The notes: generated by a model from the letters alone, not told the origin. Counted from the first letter of the stretch, positions 21,562-33,145 are shown. The stretch: DNA of 64,000 nt from Garcia nutans (GCA_947685225.1 CANTUV010000009.1:9920001-9984000), one strand, 5' to 3'. Numbers and translations: made by a program.

Positions 21562-23666
21562 AGTTCAGATCATATCAATTCAATCACAATATCAAGCAGT
21601 ACTGCATAAGTTAGTATAGTGCACCATACCCTTATCTACCACTCCCACTATCCAGTAGAGCAAAAAGCTTTAAATGATTCAATTTAAGTCTCAAACCTCA
21701 TTTTAGGATGACTCGCGAAATCATTTTAAATTCCCATCGCACTTTGCCATTTATGCCGCGCAACACATTCTTTAGTCAAACCATTCCCCTTTTTCGCATA
21801 TTTAACATTCACAATAAACACATCAAACATTTCAAAGCATTTCTCAAAATATCACAAATTGACCAAATGAATAGTGTTGCGGCGAGACAAATCGGCAACG
21901 CAAAATGGCATGACCAAATGAATAGTAAAATCTGGGTTTTCGTCAAAATTTCAGTCCACTTCAGTCATGCATTTGACCAAGTAAATGATCTTATTTTTAG
22001 CTAAAATTTTACAGAAAACTTGTTTTATATGTTGACTAATTGCATGTAAAATTTCGTTGAAAAATTCATTCATTTTCTGCCTCAAACGATTTCCACAAAA
22101 AGGTCCAGAAAGCTGTCTTTTTGGGACCATTTCGGCCCAAACACATAAAATGCATAGGATAGTTTATTTTTCTTTTGCAAATCAATATTAAGGCTTCTTT
22201 AATGGTAAAGTGAAGATTCAAACACTTCCCTTTGACAACTTTTGCATGTTTAACTCAAATCAATATATTTAAGCATCAACAACAAAACTTTCATAAACCA
22301 AAGTTTGTAAAGCATCAAACCAAAATTTATTGTTCAAAAGTAAAGTACCAAACTAATTATTCAAAGGTAGAGTACCAAACCTTATTTCTTTAACTCCTCT
22401 TGGCTTTTCCTTCTTCTCCTTCTTTAATTCTTTATTTCTCCTTCAATCAATTCAAGATACAACATAAACCTTAGAATTTCAAAATAATAAATTATCCTCT
22501 ATTTCTTTTCCAACCGAAACCCCTAATCCAACCTTATCAATCTTTCTATATCTTGGTTCTTCCATTTAATCAATTAATATCCTCACTTACTTAATATTTT
22601 TCCAATTCCACATAAAGACTCTAATTTCCAATCTTCTAATAAATATATAACTACCTAAAATTAATACTAAAATCAAAGTTTACTTACTAGAAAACCTTAA
22701 AAACATACCTTAAAAATCAAATTTGGAGAAACTTAGAAGTCCTTTGGTGTTTCCCTTTGTTGGCCAAAATTTGCAAGTGGAAAAGAGAGAAATTGGTTCT
22801 TCATATCACATATATTTATATACAAAAGAAATGATGATCACCTTGCCCACTTGTCCACTTTTTCTCTTTCTTCATTTATTACACATTTATTACATATGCT
22901 AAATGTTTTCTTTTGATTGGCCAACCTTTGATTTTTATAACTTCCTTTTTCCTTTACTTCTTTCCACTTGTCTCTCTTCCCATTGGATCTCATAAAGTTA
23001 TCCCGGGTTACCCATCCGGTCCCGACACGAAACCGAGCCACATTACGTTCCGGCGATTAATCGATCATATCTTTTAAACCGTATAGTTCCATGAGTCAAA
23101 CTATATATAGTTTTGATCCTCTCGACCTCTACTTTCTATTTATAAGATCTATTTTAGGTTTCTAAGTCATTTTGAAAAATTACCGATAAGCCCTCAACTT
23201 TTTACAAAATTCCCTTTAGGTCCTATTTTTGCTTGGGTTTTCTCCGGCTTCGTTTCCACTGACGATCGTTTCATATTTAACCTCTCGCCATTCTCTACGT
23301 ACTCACGTCTTTATTTCCTACCCTAAATTCATGTATAACTTTAATTGGTAATGACCAAAATGCCCTTAGTCAACATTTCTTCATTTTTCTTTAACGGGAC
23401 ATTTCCTGGAAAAACCGTTACACGTCGTTGCGATCCGATTTTTCTCTACATTCCATTTTTGGAATCTATTATATGCACTATTAAGAACATCCGGTGCAAC
23501 TTTCTTTGAAATTACATCTACGTCCCTAACTTTATTAAAAATTACAATTATGTCCCTTTTGTCATACAACCTTATCTAGGGCTGTTATCAAGAATTATCT
23601 TCTCCTTTTCCCTACTCTCGCTATGCACGTGTCTACACTGCATAAATGCAGTAGGCGGATGTGACA

Positions 23667-23680
23667 GTTCCTTCCTCGTT
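23667..23680 (-). other. Tekay polypurine tract
   Basis: In element sense AACGAGGAAGGAAC lies immediately before the 3' LTR start TGTCACATCC. It is the RNase H-resistant primer for plus-strand DNA synthesis in this class of element. Confidence 0.75.
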
Positions 23681-23683
23681 AAT

Positions 23684-24916
23684 TTAAGCTTCGTCCCGAA
23701 GCTCATCAAGTGAAAACAAATATGGGTATTGCTTCTTCATAGTTTCTTCGCGTTCCCATGTAGCTTCTTCTACTTTGTGATTCCTCCAAAGCACTTTGAC
23801 CAATGGAATCTTCTTATTTCGCAACTCTTTGATTTCACGTGCTAGGATCTCTACCGGCTCTTCCTCATATGTCATTTCAGGCTGAATCTCAATATCTTGA
23901 ACTTGTATGACGTGGGTTGGATCTGAACGATACCTCCTTAGCATCGAAACATGGAAAACATCATGTATTTTATTTAATTCAGGTGGTAACGCCAACTGGT
24001 AAGCTACCGGACCTACCCGTTTAATAATTTCATATGGTCCGATGAATCTAGGGCTTAGCTTGCCTTTTTGTTTAAATCGTAACACTTTCTTCCAAGGAGA
24101 GACTTTGAGGAACACTCTGTCACCTACCTCAAACTGTATGTCTTTCCTTTTTAGATCCGCGTATGATTTTTGCCTGTCCGCTGCTGCTTTTAATCGGTCT
24201 CGAATGATTTCTACCTTCTCTTCAGTTTCCTTAACTATGTCTGGCCCCAACATCTTTTCCTCACTCAATTCTGTCCAGCAAACTGGAGTTCTGCATTTTC
24301 GACCATACAGTGCTTCGTAAGGTGCCATTTGTATGCTGGATTGATAACTGTTGTTGTACGCGAATTCCATTAAGCTTAGGTGTTTGTCCCAACTACCTTT
24401 AAATTCTAAAACGCACGCCCTCAGCATATCTTCTAAAATTTGAATCACTCTTTCCGACTGTCCGTCCGTCTGGGGATGAAATGCTGTGCTGTGGTAAGTT
24501 CGAGTTCCAAGGGCTGTTTGTAACTTCTGCCAAAAATTTGATGTAAAACGTGGGTCTCGATCGGATATGATCGAAGTTGGAACTCCGTGGAGACGTATAA
24601 TCTCTTTGATATACAAGTCTGCCAACTTGTCTAGCGAGTAATCCACACGTACTGGTATGAAATGAGCGGACTTAGTAAGCCGGTCTATGATTACCCAAAT
24701 CGCGTCATGTTTGTCCCTTGTCATAGGCAATCCTGTGACAAAATCCATAGTAATACGATCCCATTTCCAGGTTGGAATCGTAATAGGTTGTAGTAGCCCT
24801 GAGGGTAGTTGATGTTCCGCCTTCACTTGCTGACAGGTTAGACACTTCGTTACATGATCAACGATATCCCTTTTCATTCCTGGCCACCAATAATACTCCT
24901 TCAAGTCCCGATACAA
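23684..24916 (-). CDS. Tekay integrase with chromodomain-like C-terminus, N-terminally truncated
   Basis: About 410 open codons. Only the Cys pair of the HHCC zinc region remains (KCLTCQQVK, about residue 24), because the deletion removed the His pair. The catalytic core is complete: Asp in TMDFVTGLP (about 58), Asp in IISDRDPRF (about 120), Glu in DGQSERVIQ (about 156). A GPY/F module (SPRFIGPYEI) follows, then a chromodomain-like tail with VEILAREIKELRNKKIP and VEEATWEREE, which in chromoviruses is thought to steer integration to marked chromatin. The frame lacks a native start; it continues from the deletion junction at about 24905, one base out of frame with the RT ORF. Confidence 0.9.
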   Translation of the reverse strand: MYRDLKEYYWWPGMKRDIVDHVTKCLTCQQVKAEHQLPSGLLQPITIPTWKWDRITMDFVTGLPMTRDKHDAIWVIIDRLTKSAHFIPVRVDYSLDKLADLYIKEIIRLHGVPTSIISDRDPRFTSNFWQKLQTALGTRTYHSTAFHPQTDGQSERVIQILEDMLRACVLEFKGSWDKHLSLMEFAYNNSYQSSIQMAPYEALYGRKCRTPVCWTELSEEKMLGPDIVKETEEKVEIIRDRLKAAADRQKSYADLKRKDIQFEVGDRVFLKVSPWKKVLRFKQKGKLSPRFIGPYEIIKRVGPVAYQLALPPELNKIHDVFHVSMLRRYRSDPTHVIQVQDIEIQPEMTYEEEPVEILAREIKELRNKKIPLVKVLWRNHKVEEATWEREETMKKQYPYLFSLDELRDEA

Positions 24917-27440
24917 TATGTCCCAAGAAAGCTACTTCTTCCAACCAAAATTCGCATTTGCTGAACTTAGCGTATAACTGCTTCTCACGCAGGGTTTGCA
25001 AAACAATTCTAAGGTGACGATCATGATCCTCTCGATTCTTTGAATACACCAATATGTCGTCAATAAATACCACCACGAACTGATCCAAATACGGGTGGAA
25101 GATTCTATTCATCAGATCCATGAATACTGCAGGTGCGTTCATTAATCTGAAAGGCATAACAATGAATTCATAATGTCCATAGCGAGTTCTGAATGCGGTT
25201 TTTGATATGTCTTCTTCTTTAATTCTCAATTGATGATAACCCGATCGTAGATCAATTTTTGAAAAGACTCCAGCACCTTTGAGTTGATCAAACAGATCAT
25301 CTATGCGAGGTAACGGATACTTGTTTTTGATGGTCAGCTTATTAAGTTGACGGTAATCTACACACAACCTTAAGGATCCGTCTTTCTTTTTCACGAACAA
25401 TACTGGTGCTCCCCATGGTGACACACTTGGCCTTATGAACCCCTTGTCTAAAAGTTCTTGTAGTTGTACCTTAAATTCTTTTAGCTCCGCTGGCGCCATT
25501 CGGTATGGTGCGATGGATACTGGTGCAGCTCCCGGGTACACTTCTATGATGAATTCCACCTCTCGTTTAGGTGGTAATCCGGGTAAATCATTAGGAAATA
25601 CGTCGGGAAAATCGCATACAGTAGGTATATCCTGTAACTTTGGTGCCTCTTCTTTCGCTACTAATGCACATACCAGGTATGCCTCGCAACCTTTTTGCAC
25701 TAACCTCTTAGCCGTCATGGCAGAAATAATGTTAGTTAGATAATCCTTCCTTTTTCCTACTAGGGTCACTTCGTCACCGTCTGCAGTATGCAAGGTAACT
25801 CTCTTCCGTTTACAGTCAACTAGTGCATCGTGCTTGGCCAACCAATCCATCCCAAGAATAGCATCGAATTCTTGAAATGGTAGTTCAAATAAATCTCCCC
25901 AAAAGATATGTCTGTGTATCTCTACGGGGCAATCTTTCACTACCTTCCTAGTAATCACCTCATTTCCTAATGGGTTAGTAACTAATATTCCCTCTCTCTC
26001 TAGTTCTACCTTTAGGTCCTCAAGTTTTTCATTTTTCGTGCATATATATGAGTGTGAAGAACCTGGATCTATTAAAACGTAAAGCGGAACCCCAAACATA
26101 GACAACTGACCTGCAATCACGTCTAGCGCTTCTTCGTCTTCTCGCCCCCTCATAGCATACATTCTAGCAGGAGCCCTTGCTTCTGGTCGATTCACTGTTT
26201 CAGATTGCACACGCGACGGATTTTTGCTCCTTCCTCTGCCTCGGCCTCGACCTGCTGCCGCTTGCGATCTCTCAGTATCCCTAGGTAGATTCCGTATTCG
26301 CTGGGGACACTCTCGCATAAGGTGGTCTAAAGATCCACATATATAACATGCAAATGTCCGACCCCAACATTCTCCCGTGTGACGGCGTCCGCATTGATCA
26401 CAGCGTGGATTATTATTTTCGCCTTCATTACCTCTCGGACCGATAAAGAAGTTACCTCCGCTTCGGCTGAATCCTCTTCCTTGTCCTCTTCCGGATCGTC
26501 CCGTACTAGCGACTGAGGTAGTTTGACTTAAGCCACCGCGAATTGATCCCTGACTGTAACCTCGACGTTGACCGCCTCCCGTGGAACCACTGCCGCGGAA
26601 TCGTTTCCTTGATGATTGGTAGTTTCCCGAATAGTTCTGGGTACCTCTCTTCTGTTTCATCTTCTGTCGTCTATTCTGTTCATCAGACTGGCATTGCTCT
26701 ACTTCTAGAGCCCTATTGACCAACTCAGAAAATTCTTTGATATTAGCAGCAATTAGCTGCATCCTAATCTCATTATTCAATCCATCCTGGAACTGCTTAC
26801 ATCTATCATGTTCGTCTTCAATTGTCTTCTTGGCATACCTACTCAGCCTAGTAAATTCCCTCTCGTACTCAGCAACGGTCAGTCGACCTTGCTTTAAGTG
26901 TAGAAACTCCTTTTTCTTGGCATCTAGGTATGCCTCCGATATAAACTTCCTCTTGAACTCATTCACAAAGAAATCCCATGTTCTCTGTTCCGGTGAAACT
27001 CGTTGGTGAACTGTGTCCCACCATATATATGCTTCTTCCACTAATAAGGAAGTAGCACATATCACTCGCTCTTTTGGCGTACACTGTAACTGATCTAAGG
27101 CTCGTATTGTTCCTTCCAGCCAATACTCGGCTGTTGAAGAATCATCGTCCCTTCGAGCCTTAAACTCCTTCGCACCATACTTTCTTATCTTTTCTATTGG
27201 GGGTTTCCTTTCCCCTCCTACAGCAGGTACCGGTACGGGTGCTGGCGCTGGGGGTGGGGCTGGGGCAACGCCGGCTATCTGCCGAAATACGGCAGCCATT
27301 TGTTGCAACATATCATTGGGAATAGGAGCATCAGCGGGTGGTTGCTCCGACGCTGATGTCTCAGATACACGCATTTCTACAACTTGGGAGGCCTGAGACT
27401 CGACCTCCTCCTCTATATCACGCTGCGCTGCTTGCGACAT
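24858..27440 (-). CDS. Tekay gag-protease-reverse transcriptase polyprotein, truncated in RT/RNase H
   Basis: An 860-codon open frame from ATG 27440. Order: Pro-rich N-terminus; retrotransposon gag (about 100-250, AEYWLEGTIRALDQL); Arg/Gly-rich segment; zinc knuckle CYICGSLDHLMREC (about 365-378); aspartic protease signature VLIDPGSSHSYI (about 455-466); RT (about 640-845) with LCVDYRQLNK and the catalytic FIDDILVYS (about 792). The usual MPFGLTNAP is MPFRLMNAP here, a change that may impair RT. After FLGHIV the frame crosses the deletion junction and ends in about 17 unrelated residues. The RNase H domain is missing. Confidence 0.93.
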   Translation of the reverse strand: MSQAAQRDIEEEVESQASQVVEMRVSETSASEQPPADAPIPNDMLQQMAAVFRQIAGVAPAPPPAPAPVPVPAVGGERKPPIEKIRKYGAKEFKARRDDDSSTAEYWLEGTIRALDQLQCTPKERVICATSLLVEEAYIWWDTVHQRVSPEQRTWDFFVNEFKRKFISEAYLDAKKKEFLHLKQGRLTVAEYEREFTRLSRYAKKTIEDEHDRCKQFQDGLNNEIRMQLIAANIKEFSELVNRALEVEQCQSDEQNRRQKMKQKRGTQNYSGNYQSSRKRFRGSGSTGGGQRRGYSQGSIRGGLSQTTSVASTGRSGRGQGRGFSRSGGNFFIGPRGNEGENNNPRCDQCGRRHTGECWGRTFACYICGSLDHLMRECPQRIRNLPRDTERSQAAAGRGRGRGRSKNPSRVQSETVNRPEARAPARMYAMRGREDEEALDVIAGQLSMFGVPLYVLIDPGSSHSYICTKNEKLEDLKVELEREGILVTNPLGNEVITRKVVKDCPVEIHRHIFWGDLFELPFQEFDAILGMDWLAKHDALVDCKRKRVTLHTADGDEVTLVGKRKDYLTNIISAMTAKRLVQKGCEAYLVCALVAKEEAPKLQDIPTVCDFPDVFPNDLPGLPPKREVEFIIEVYPGAAPVSIAPYRMAPAELKEFKVQLQELLDKGFIRPSVSPWGAPVLFVKKKDGSLRLCVDYRQLNKLTIKNKYPLPRIDDLFDQLKGAGVFSKIDLRSGYHQLRIKEEDISKTAFRTRYGHYEFIVMPFRLMNAPAVFMDLMNRIFHPYLDQFVVVFIDDILVYSKNREDHDRHLRIVLQTLREKQLYAKFSKCEFWLEEVAFLGHIVSGLEGVLLVARNEKGYR

Positions 27441-27768
27441 CTAAAGAGTAAACATATACCATCCCATCATTATTAACGACCCAGACCAACAGCATTATCT
27501 TACCCTAGGTGGCATGTATATAAATATAAAATTCTTAATTAACACATATACAACACAACTTTTATTTATTTCCAAACACAAAGTTTTACAATATTAGGAA
27601 GCCCTTATATACATTGCAAAATTTAGGACTCCATGAAATCGTACAATCTCTTATTTACTACAGGATATCTCGTTTTACGTCGGTAATGGCCACTCCCGAC
27701 ATAAAACGTACATCCTCCTATGTTGGATTACCCAGAAGCGGCTGCACCTTAGCTCTGATACCACTAAT
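27441..27768 (-). other. Tekay leader and primer binding site
   Basis: Untranslated leader between the 5' LTR and gag. GCTCTGATACCA at 27752-27763 is, in element sense, TGGTATCAGAGC, the initiator-Met tRNA primer site, separated from the LTR by ATTAG. No other feature. Confidence 0.9.
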
Positions 27769-30758
27769 TGTAACACCCCTTCCCAACCTACATGTGTAAG
27801 CTGAGTAGAGGTGCCACACTATCCTAATTGTTGCTACCAATTTACTTAGTCAAATTTTAGTTCTGATTTTTACAGAAATTTTGCCATAGTTCCGCCTAGA
27901 AATTTGGATCCCAAGTGTCGTCAAAACTTGTTTTTCTGATTTTTGAAAACATTTTACACATACCAATGTGAATAAGAATACCATCAAATTTAATGCACTC
28001 CCAATGAATCCACCTTATACCCTCAACTACAAACCTGCACGAATAGTTCACACTTCTAATATAACATAAAGTAAAGATTTATGATTATTACATACTACTA
28101 ACATACAATTATAACATAGAAAATCTCTTTTATATTTATTCATATACATGCCACAACTATCGACTCATAATGGAACTAAAAGATCTACCCCTGAGATTTG
28201 CTGTGGTCTGGTCGTTGCTTCCCCAAGATTTATCTACTGCTCCGAACCTACGAGTCAAGGAAAACTTAACTCGCTGAGCGTTGTCGCTCAGTGGGTACTT
28301 TACCAATAAAAATAAAAGTAGTACATGAAAGTATTCGAAGTAAAAAGGAAATAATAAAATCAACAATCAACCAACATTAAACCAATAGAAATCGTGATAC
28401 ATTCAGTATGATATGTTTTCAATAATGTAAAATCATAATTCAAATTCATTTGCATTATATAGTTCAACGAAAAATAATATGTCTTTGATCCAGGCTCTAC
28501 TGGTATATAGGGAACCATAGTGATAAGGCAGTGGCCCTCACCACTGTAACATAGGTGGCCCTCACCACCGATATCAGATCACAGGAATGGCCCTCACCAT
28601 CCTGGTTATAACCAATGGCCCTCACCATTGGCCCCCAATGGCCCTCACCATTGAGTTCAGATCATATCAATTCAATCACAATATCAAGCAGTACTGCATA
28701 AGTTAGTATAGTGCACCATACCCTTATCTACCACTCCCACTATCCAGTAGAGCAAAAAGCTTTAAATGATTCAATTTAAGTCTCAAACCTCATTTTAGGA
28801 TGACTCGCGAAATCATTTTAAATTCCCATCGCACTTTGCCATTTATGCCGCGCAACACATTCTTTAGTCAAACCATTCCCCTTTTTCGCATATTTAACAT
28901 TCACAATAAACACATCAAACATTTCAAAGCATTTCTCAAAATATCACAAATTGACCAAATGAATAGTGTTGCGGCGAGACAAATCGGCAACGCAAAATGG
29001 CATGACCAAATGAATAGTAAAATCTGGGTTTTCGTCAAAATTTCAGTCCACTTCAGTCATGCATTTGACCAAGTAAATGATCTTATTTTTAGCTAAAATT
29101 TTACAGAAAACTTGTTTTATATGTTGACTAATTGCATGTAAAATTTCGTTGAAAAATTCATTCATTTGCTGCCTCAAACGATTTCCACAAAAAGGTCCAG
29201 AAAGCTGTCTTTTTGGGACCATTTCGGCCCAAACACATAAAATGCATAGGATAGTTTATTTTTCTTTTGCAAATCAATATTAAGGCTTCTTTAATGGTAA
29301 AGTGAAGATTCAAACACTTCCCTTTGACAACTTTTGCATGTTTAACTCAAATCAATATATTTAAGCATCAACAACAAAACTTTCATAAACCAAAGTTTGT
29401 AAAGCATCAAACCAAAATTTATTATTCAAAAGTAAAGTACCAAACTAATTATTCAAAGGTAGAGTACCAAACCTTATTTCTTTAACTCCTCTTGGCTTTT
29501 CCTTCTTCTCCTTCTTTAATTCTTTATTTCTCCTTCAATCAATTCAAGATACAACATAAACCTTAGAATTTCAAAATAATAAATTATCCTCTATTTCTTT
29601 TCCAACCGAAACCCCTAATCCAACCTTATTAATCTTTCTATATCTTGGTTCTTCCATTTAATCAATTAATATCCTCACTTACTTAATATTTTTCCAATTC
29701 CACATAAAGACTCTAATTTCCAATCTTCTAATAAATATATAACTACCTAAAATTAATACTAAAATCAAAGTCTACTTACTAGAAAACCTTAAAAACATAC
29801 CTTAAAAATCAAATTTGGAGAAACTTAGAAGTCCTTTGGTGTTTCCCTTTGTTGGCCGAAATTTGCAAGTGGAAAAGAGAGAAATTGGTTCTTCATATCA
29901 CATATATTTATATACAAAAGAAATGATGATCACCTTGCCCACTTGTCCACTTTTTCTCTTTCTTCATTTATTACACATTTATTACATATGCTAAATGTTT
30001 TCTTTTGATTGGCCAACCTTTGATTTTTATAACTTCCTTTTTCCTTTACTTCTTTCCACTTGTCTCTCTTCCCATTGGATCTCATAAAGTTGTCCCGGGT
30101 TACCCATCCGGTCCCAACACGAAACCGAGCCACATTACGTTCCGGCGATTAATCGATCATGTCTTTTAAACCGTATAGTTCCATGAGTCAAACTATATAT
30201 AGTTTTGATCCTCTCGACCTCTACTTTCTATTTATAAGATCTATTTTAGGTTTCTAAGTCATTTTGAAAAATTACCCATAAGCCCTCAACTTTTTACAAA
30301 ATTCCCTTTAGGTCCTATTTTTGCTTGGGTTTTCTCCGGCTTCGTTTCCACTGACGATCGTTTCATATTTAACCTCTCGCCATTCTCTACGTACTCACGT
30401 CTTTATTTCCTACCCTAAATTCATGTATAACTTTAATTGGTAATGACCAAAATGCCCTTAGTCAACATTTCTTCATTTTTCTTTAACGGGACATTTCCTG
30501 GAAAAACCGTTACACGTCGTTGCGATCCGATTTTTCTCTACATTCCATTTTTGGAATCTATTATATGCACTATTAAGAACATCCGGTGCAACTTTCTTTG
30601 AAATTACATCTACGTCTCCAACTTTATTAAAAATTACAATTATGTCCCTTTTGTCATACAACCTTATCTAGGGCTGTTATCAAGAATTATCTTCTCCTTT
30701 TCCCTACTCTCGCTATGCACGTGTCTACACTGCATAAATGCAGTAGGCGGATGTGACA
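27769..30758 (-). repeat. Tekay 5' LTR (promoter-bearing)
   Basis: Length 2990 bp, same as the partner. The differences I noted by hand include CGAATAGTT here versus CGAAGAGTT, GAGCGTTG versus GAGCATTG and ACGTCTCC versus ACGTCCCT, about 14 in all. In element sense it is the upstream LTR and would drive transcription. Confidence 0.95.
29903..29914 (-). promoter_or_regulatory. Putative TATA box of Tekay 5' LTR
   Basis: TATATAAATATA in element sense, about 845 bp downstream of the LTR start, in an otherwise mixed context. Transcription would begin some 30 bp downstream, placing the stem-loop and hairpin array in the RNA. The partner in the 3' LTR is at 22811-22822. Predicted by motif only. Confidence 0.5.
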
Positions 30759-30929
30759 ACATGTCCTTTCAATAGTCCCAAAATCTTCAAATGATAAATT
30801 AAATTACATAATAAAAATTAAGGTGCCCACGAAGTGGAAACATGACTTTTACAATCTTAAAATCTAAATAAACAAATAATCAAATAAATTAAATCATTCA
30901 AACATAATAATTAAAATAAAATATCCATC

Positions 30930-33145
30930 TGTGAGTGGGGATTTTCGCCCCCACTCCCGGTGGAATAGTTCTTGCGACTTCGGTACTGTTTAGGCTCGGG
31001 GCCTTAGAGAACACGGACCTAAATCCGGAGAAAATGGAGTTGCCACCCGGACGGGCCGGGAAAAAGAAAGGGGTGGATGACTCAATTCCTAAGGAATCCC
31101 CAACCCCTTAATGGGTTCGAAAAGTTGGGTACGTGTGGGGAAGGTGAGAAATGGCCCAGCACCCCTACAATGCCCGGTTCATTGGAACCGGCCTCCTTTA
31201 CAGGTCTTAATATTATAAAATTCTTAAATATAATAATATTATCCATACTACACACAATAAAAAGAAAGCATCATTATATTAAAATCGAAGCAATGTCCAA
31301 ACAAAACAAAAACAAATAAATGGACACCCATCCAAGGATGGAAACATGTCCTTACATCACATGCCTAGATAGGACACCCATCAAAAGGTAGAAACATGCC
31401 CTTTACATAAGTTCTAAAATAGAAAAGCAAATTAAATTACATAATGTTTAAATAATGAGGTACCCACCAAGTGGAAACATACCTCTTACAACTTTTGGAA
31501 ATCTAAATTGATTGATAAAAGTAAATAATCATTCATCATAAATAAATCATTCATCAAAAGTATTTAAATATCAATAAAATAAACATCCATCCATGATAAA
31601 TTAAATAAATCAAGTATTGAAATTAAATAGATTAAAGCATAAGAGATAAATCAAGGTATAAGTAAATACGGAATTGAATAAAGCAAATAAAAGTTCAATT
31701 ATAGCTACTGTGACTTTTTATGGAATTAAAATAGATTAGGGTTTTATGTTTTAAAAGGTTGGTAAGACTCTTTGATTAAACAAATTAAGGTTTTAATGAT
31801 GAAATCATGAAACTAGGGTTTTAAATACCTTAAAATACTTTAATTTGTGATTTTTGATTATTGAATTTTAAGCTACTGTGCAATTTTTGGGTTTTCATGT
31901 TTTTATGTTTTTTAATGTTTTAAAAGGATTAGGGTTCATAAAAATTAGGGTTTAAGGTTTTAAAAGGATTAGGGTTCATTATTTTAGATTTAAAAGTTAA
32001 ATTTTGGATTTTAGTGTTTTGAAATTTGGGTCTCGGGTAATGAAGAATTTTTAGGGTTTTTAAAAATCAATTTGATATTTTATGAATTTAAACAAAAGGA
32101 TTGAAGTTTTTATAAGTAGAAAAGATGTTTTTTAAGGCTTTTTGAATGAAATAGAACCTACTTTAAAATCTTAAAAGAAATAGAATTTGATTTTGGTTTT
32201 GGTTTTGTTGAAAAATATGTTCAATTAGTGTTTTAAGGTCTTTAAGAAGAAAAAATAATAATTTTAAGTCTTTTTAGAAAATAAGGTCACATTTTAGTTT
32301 TTAACTTTGGAAAACTAAATTAAAGTTCTAAGATTTTAACTTTTGAAAAACACAAAAAATTCTAGTTTTAGCTACTGTGTAAAAAAAAATTAGAATTTAG
32401 AATTTCATACCTTCTTTTGTAAGTTGCTCCAAAATTGCTTCTTCTTGGATGAACTAGCTCCAAAGACAAGCCTTTTTTGCCTTTGAAATCCCTTTTTTTG
32501 GTGATGCTGCTCTCCAGAAAATATTTAAATTGAATTTCTTCTTTTCCTTCCATGATTTGGTTTCAAACTTTCCAAACTCCCTTTGGATTTCCTCTCTCTC
32601 GGCCACCCTTAATTTCAATGCCTTTGGTCCTTATTTATAGTGGTTTAAGGTTATTTATTCCTAATTAATTAAGGTAAGTAATATTAATAAAAAAAAGAAA
32701 TTAAAACCTAATTGGATTAGGTTTCAAAAAACTTGCGTTGAAAAATTTTGCGCTAGCAAAAACTGCAGCAGCCGGGCCCGTTGGTTGGGCGTGTTGGCGT
32801 GCCAGCCCGCAGGAAATTCCTGCGGGCGAAATAAAAAAGTTATTTCGCCCACACTCGCCCGCATTGAAAAAAGTTATTTCGCCCGCAGGAAAATGCCCAC
32901 AGGCCTGCAGGTGAGCTGCTGGGCCGAAGGGCCCACGTGACAACTTTTCGCTGCCGATTTTTTTCCCGACTCCGATTTTATTTTTTAATTTTTACTTGTT
33001 TATTTTCATTTTTTATTAATAAAAATTAGATACTAAGGTAAAAATTACTTAATTAAAATTATTTTGGACCAATTAGACAACAAAAATCATTTTGGGCTAA
33101 ATAAAACATATTAGATCGGATTGGGTCAAAAATTAAGGGTCTACA
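30930..33145 (-). mobile_element. Solo LTR of a Tat/Ogre-like element, 2216 bp
   Basis: Flanked by the direct repeat CCATC (30925-30929 and 33146-33150); the G1 LTR resumes beyond it. In element sense it starts TGTAGACCCTTAATTTTTG and ends CCCCACTCACA. It contains a perfect CCGGTTC/GAACCGG hairpin at about 31172-31189, three nested hairpin units (31322-31352, 31372-31401, 31457-31485), AGGGTTT-rich sequence (31740-32060) and a GC-rich palindrome cluster (32760-32940). Clean ends and target duplication suggest it is younger than the host LTR. Confidence 0.9.
32761..32940. repeat. GC-rich palindrome cluster inside the solo LTR
   Basis: 32805-32827 is a perfect 11-bp inverted repeat with a single central base (arms GCCCGCAGGAA and TTCCTGCGGGC). 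Overlapping it, 32824-32850 has 11-bp arms GGGCGAAATAA and TTATTTCGCCC around AAAAG. TTATTTCGCCC occurs again at 32874-32884, and CAGGCCTGCAGG and GGGCCGAAGGGCCC follow. Base composition here contrasts sharply with the AT-rich surroundings. Confidence 0.85.

Larger units (their letters stand above)
20677..23666 (-). repeat. Tekay 3' LTR
   Basis: On the plus strand it runs TGTAACACCCC...GATGTGACA; in element sense it starts TGTCACATCCGCC and ends GGGGTGTTACA. Defined by identity to 27769-30758 and by the target duplication. It contains the GCTGAGC stem-loop (21181-21200), the five-hairpin array (21437-21561), two GACCAAATGAATAGT repeats and a minus-strand TATA motif at 22811-22822. Short open frames inside it are identical in both LTRs and look like chance frames. 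Confidence 0.95.
20677..30758 (-). mobile_element. Young Tekay/Del-type chromovirus with internal deletion
   Basis: A complete 10,082-bp insertion: two LTRs of exactly 2990 bp, a 4102-bp internal region and target duplication ACATG (20672-20676 and 30759-30763). Reading from the right: 5' LTR, primer site, gag-protease-RT, integrase with chromodomain-like tail, polypurine tract, 3' LTR. The LTRs differ at about 14 positions by hand comparison (roughly 0.5%), so insertion is recent. RNase H is absent through an internal deletion, so the element cannot replicate by itself but could be helped in trans. Confidence 0.93.

Noticed and set aside
21708..22004. 98-codon ORF in the Tekay LTR, duplicated at 28800-29096
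   Set aside because: Identical only because the LTRs are young duplicates; no recognisable domain, and on the strand opposite to element transcription.
24042..27009. Plus-strand ORFs of about 90-102 codons opposite the Tekay polyprotein
   Set aside because: Shadows of the strongly supported minus-strand coding region.
32701..32943. 80-codon minus-strand ORF in the GC-rich cluster
   Set aside because: Open only because of GC-rich palindromes; composition-driven, no domain.
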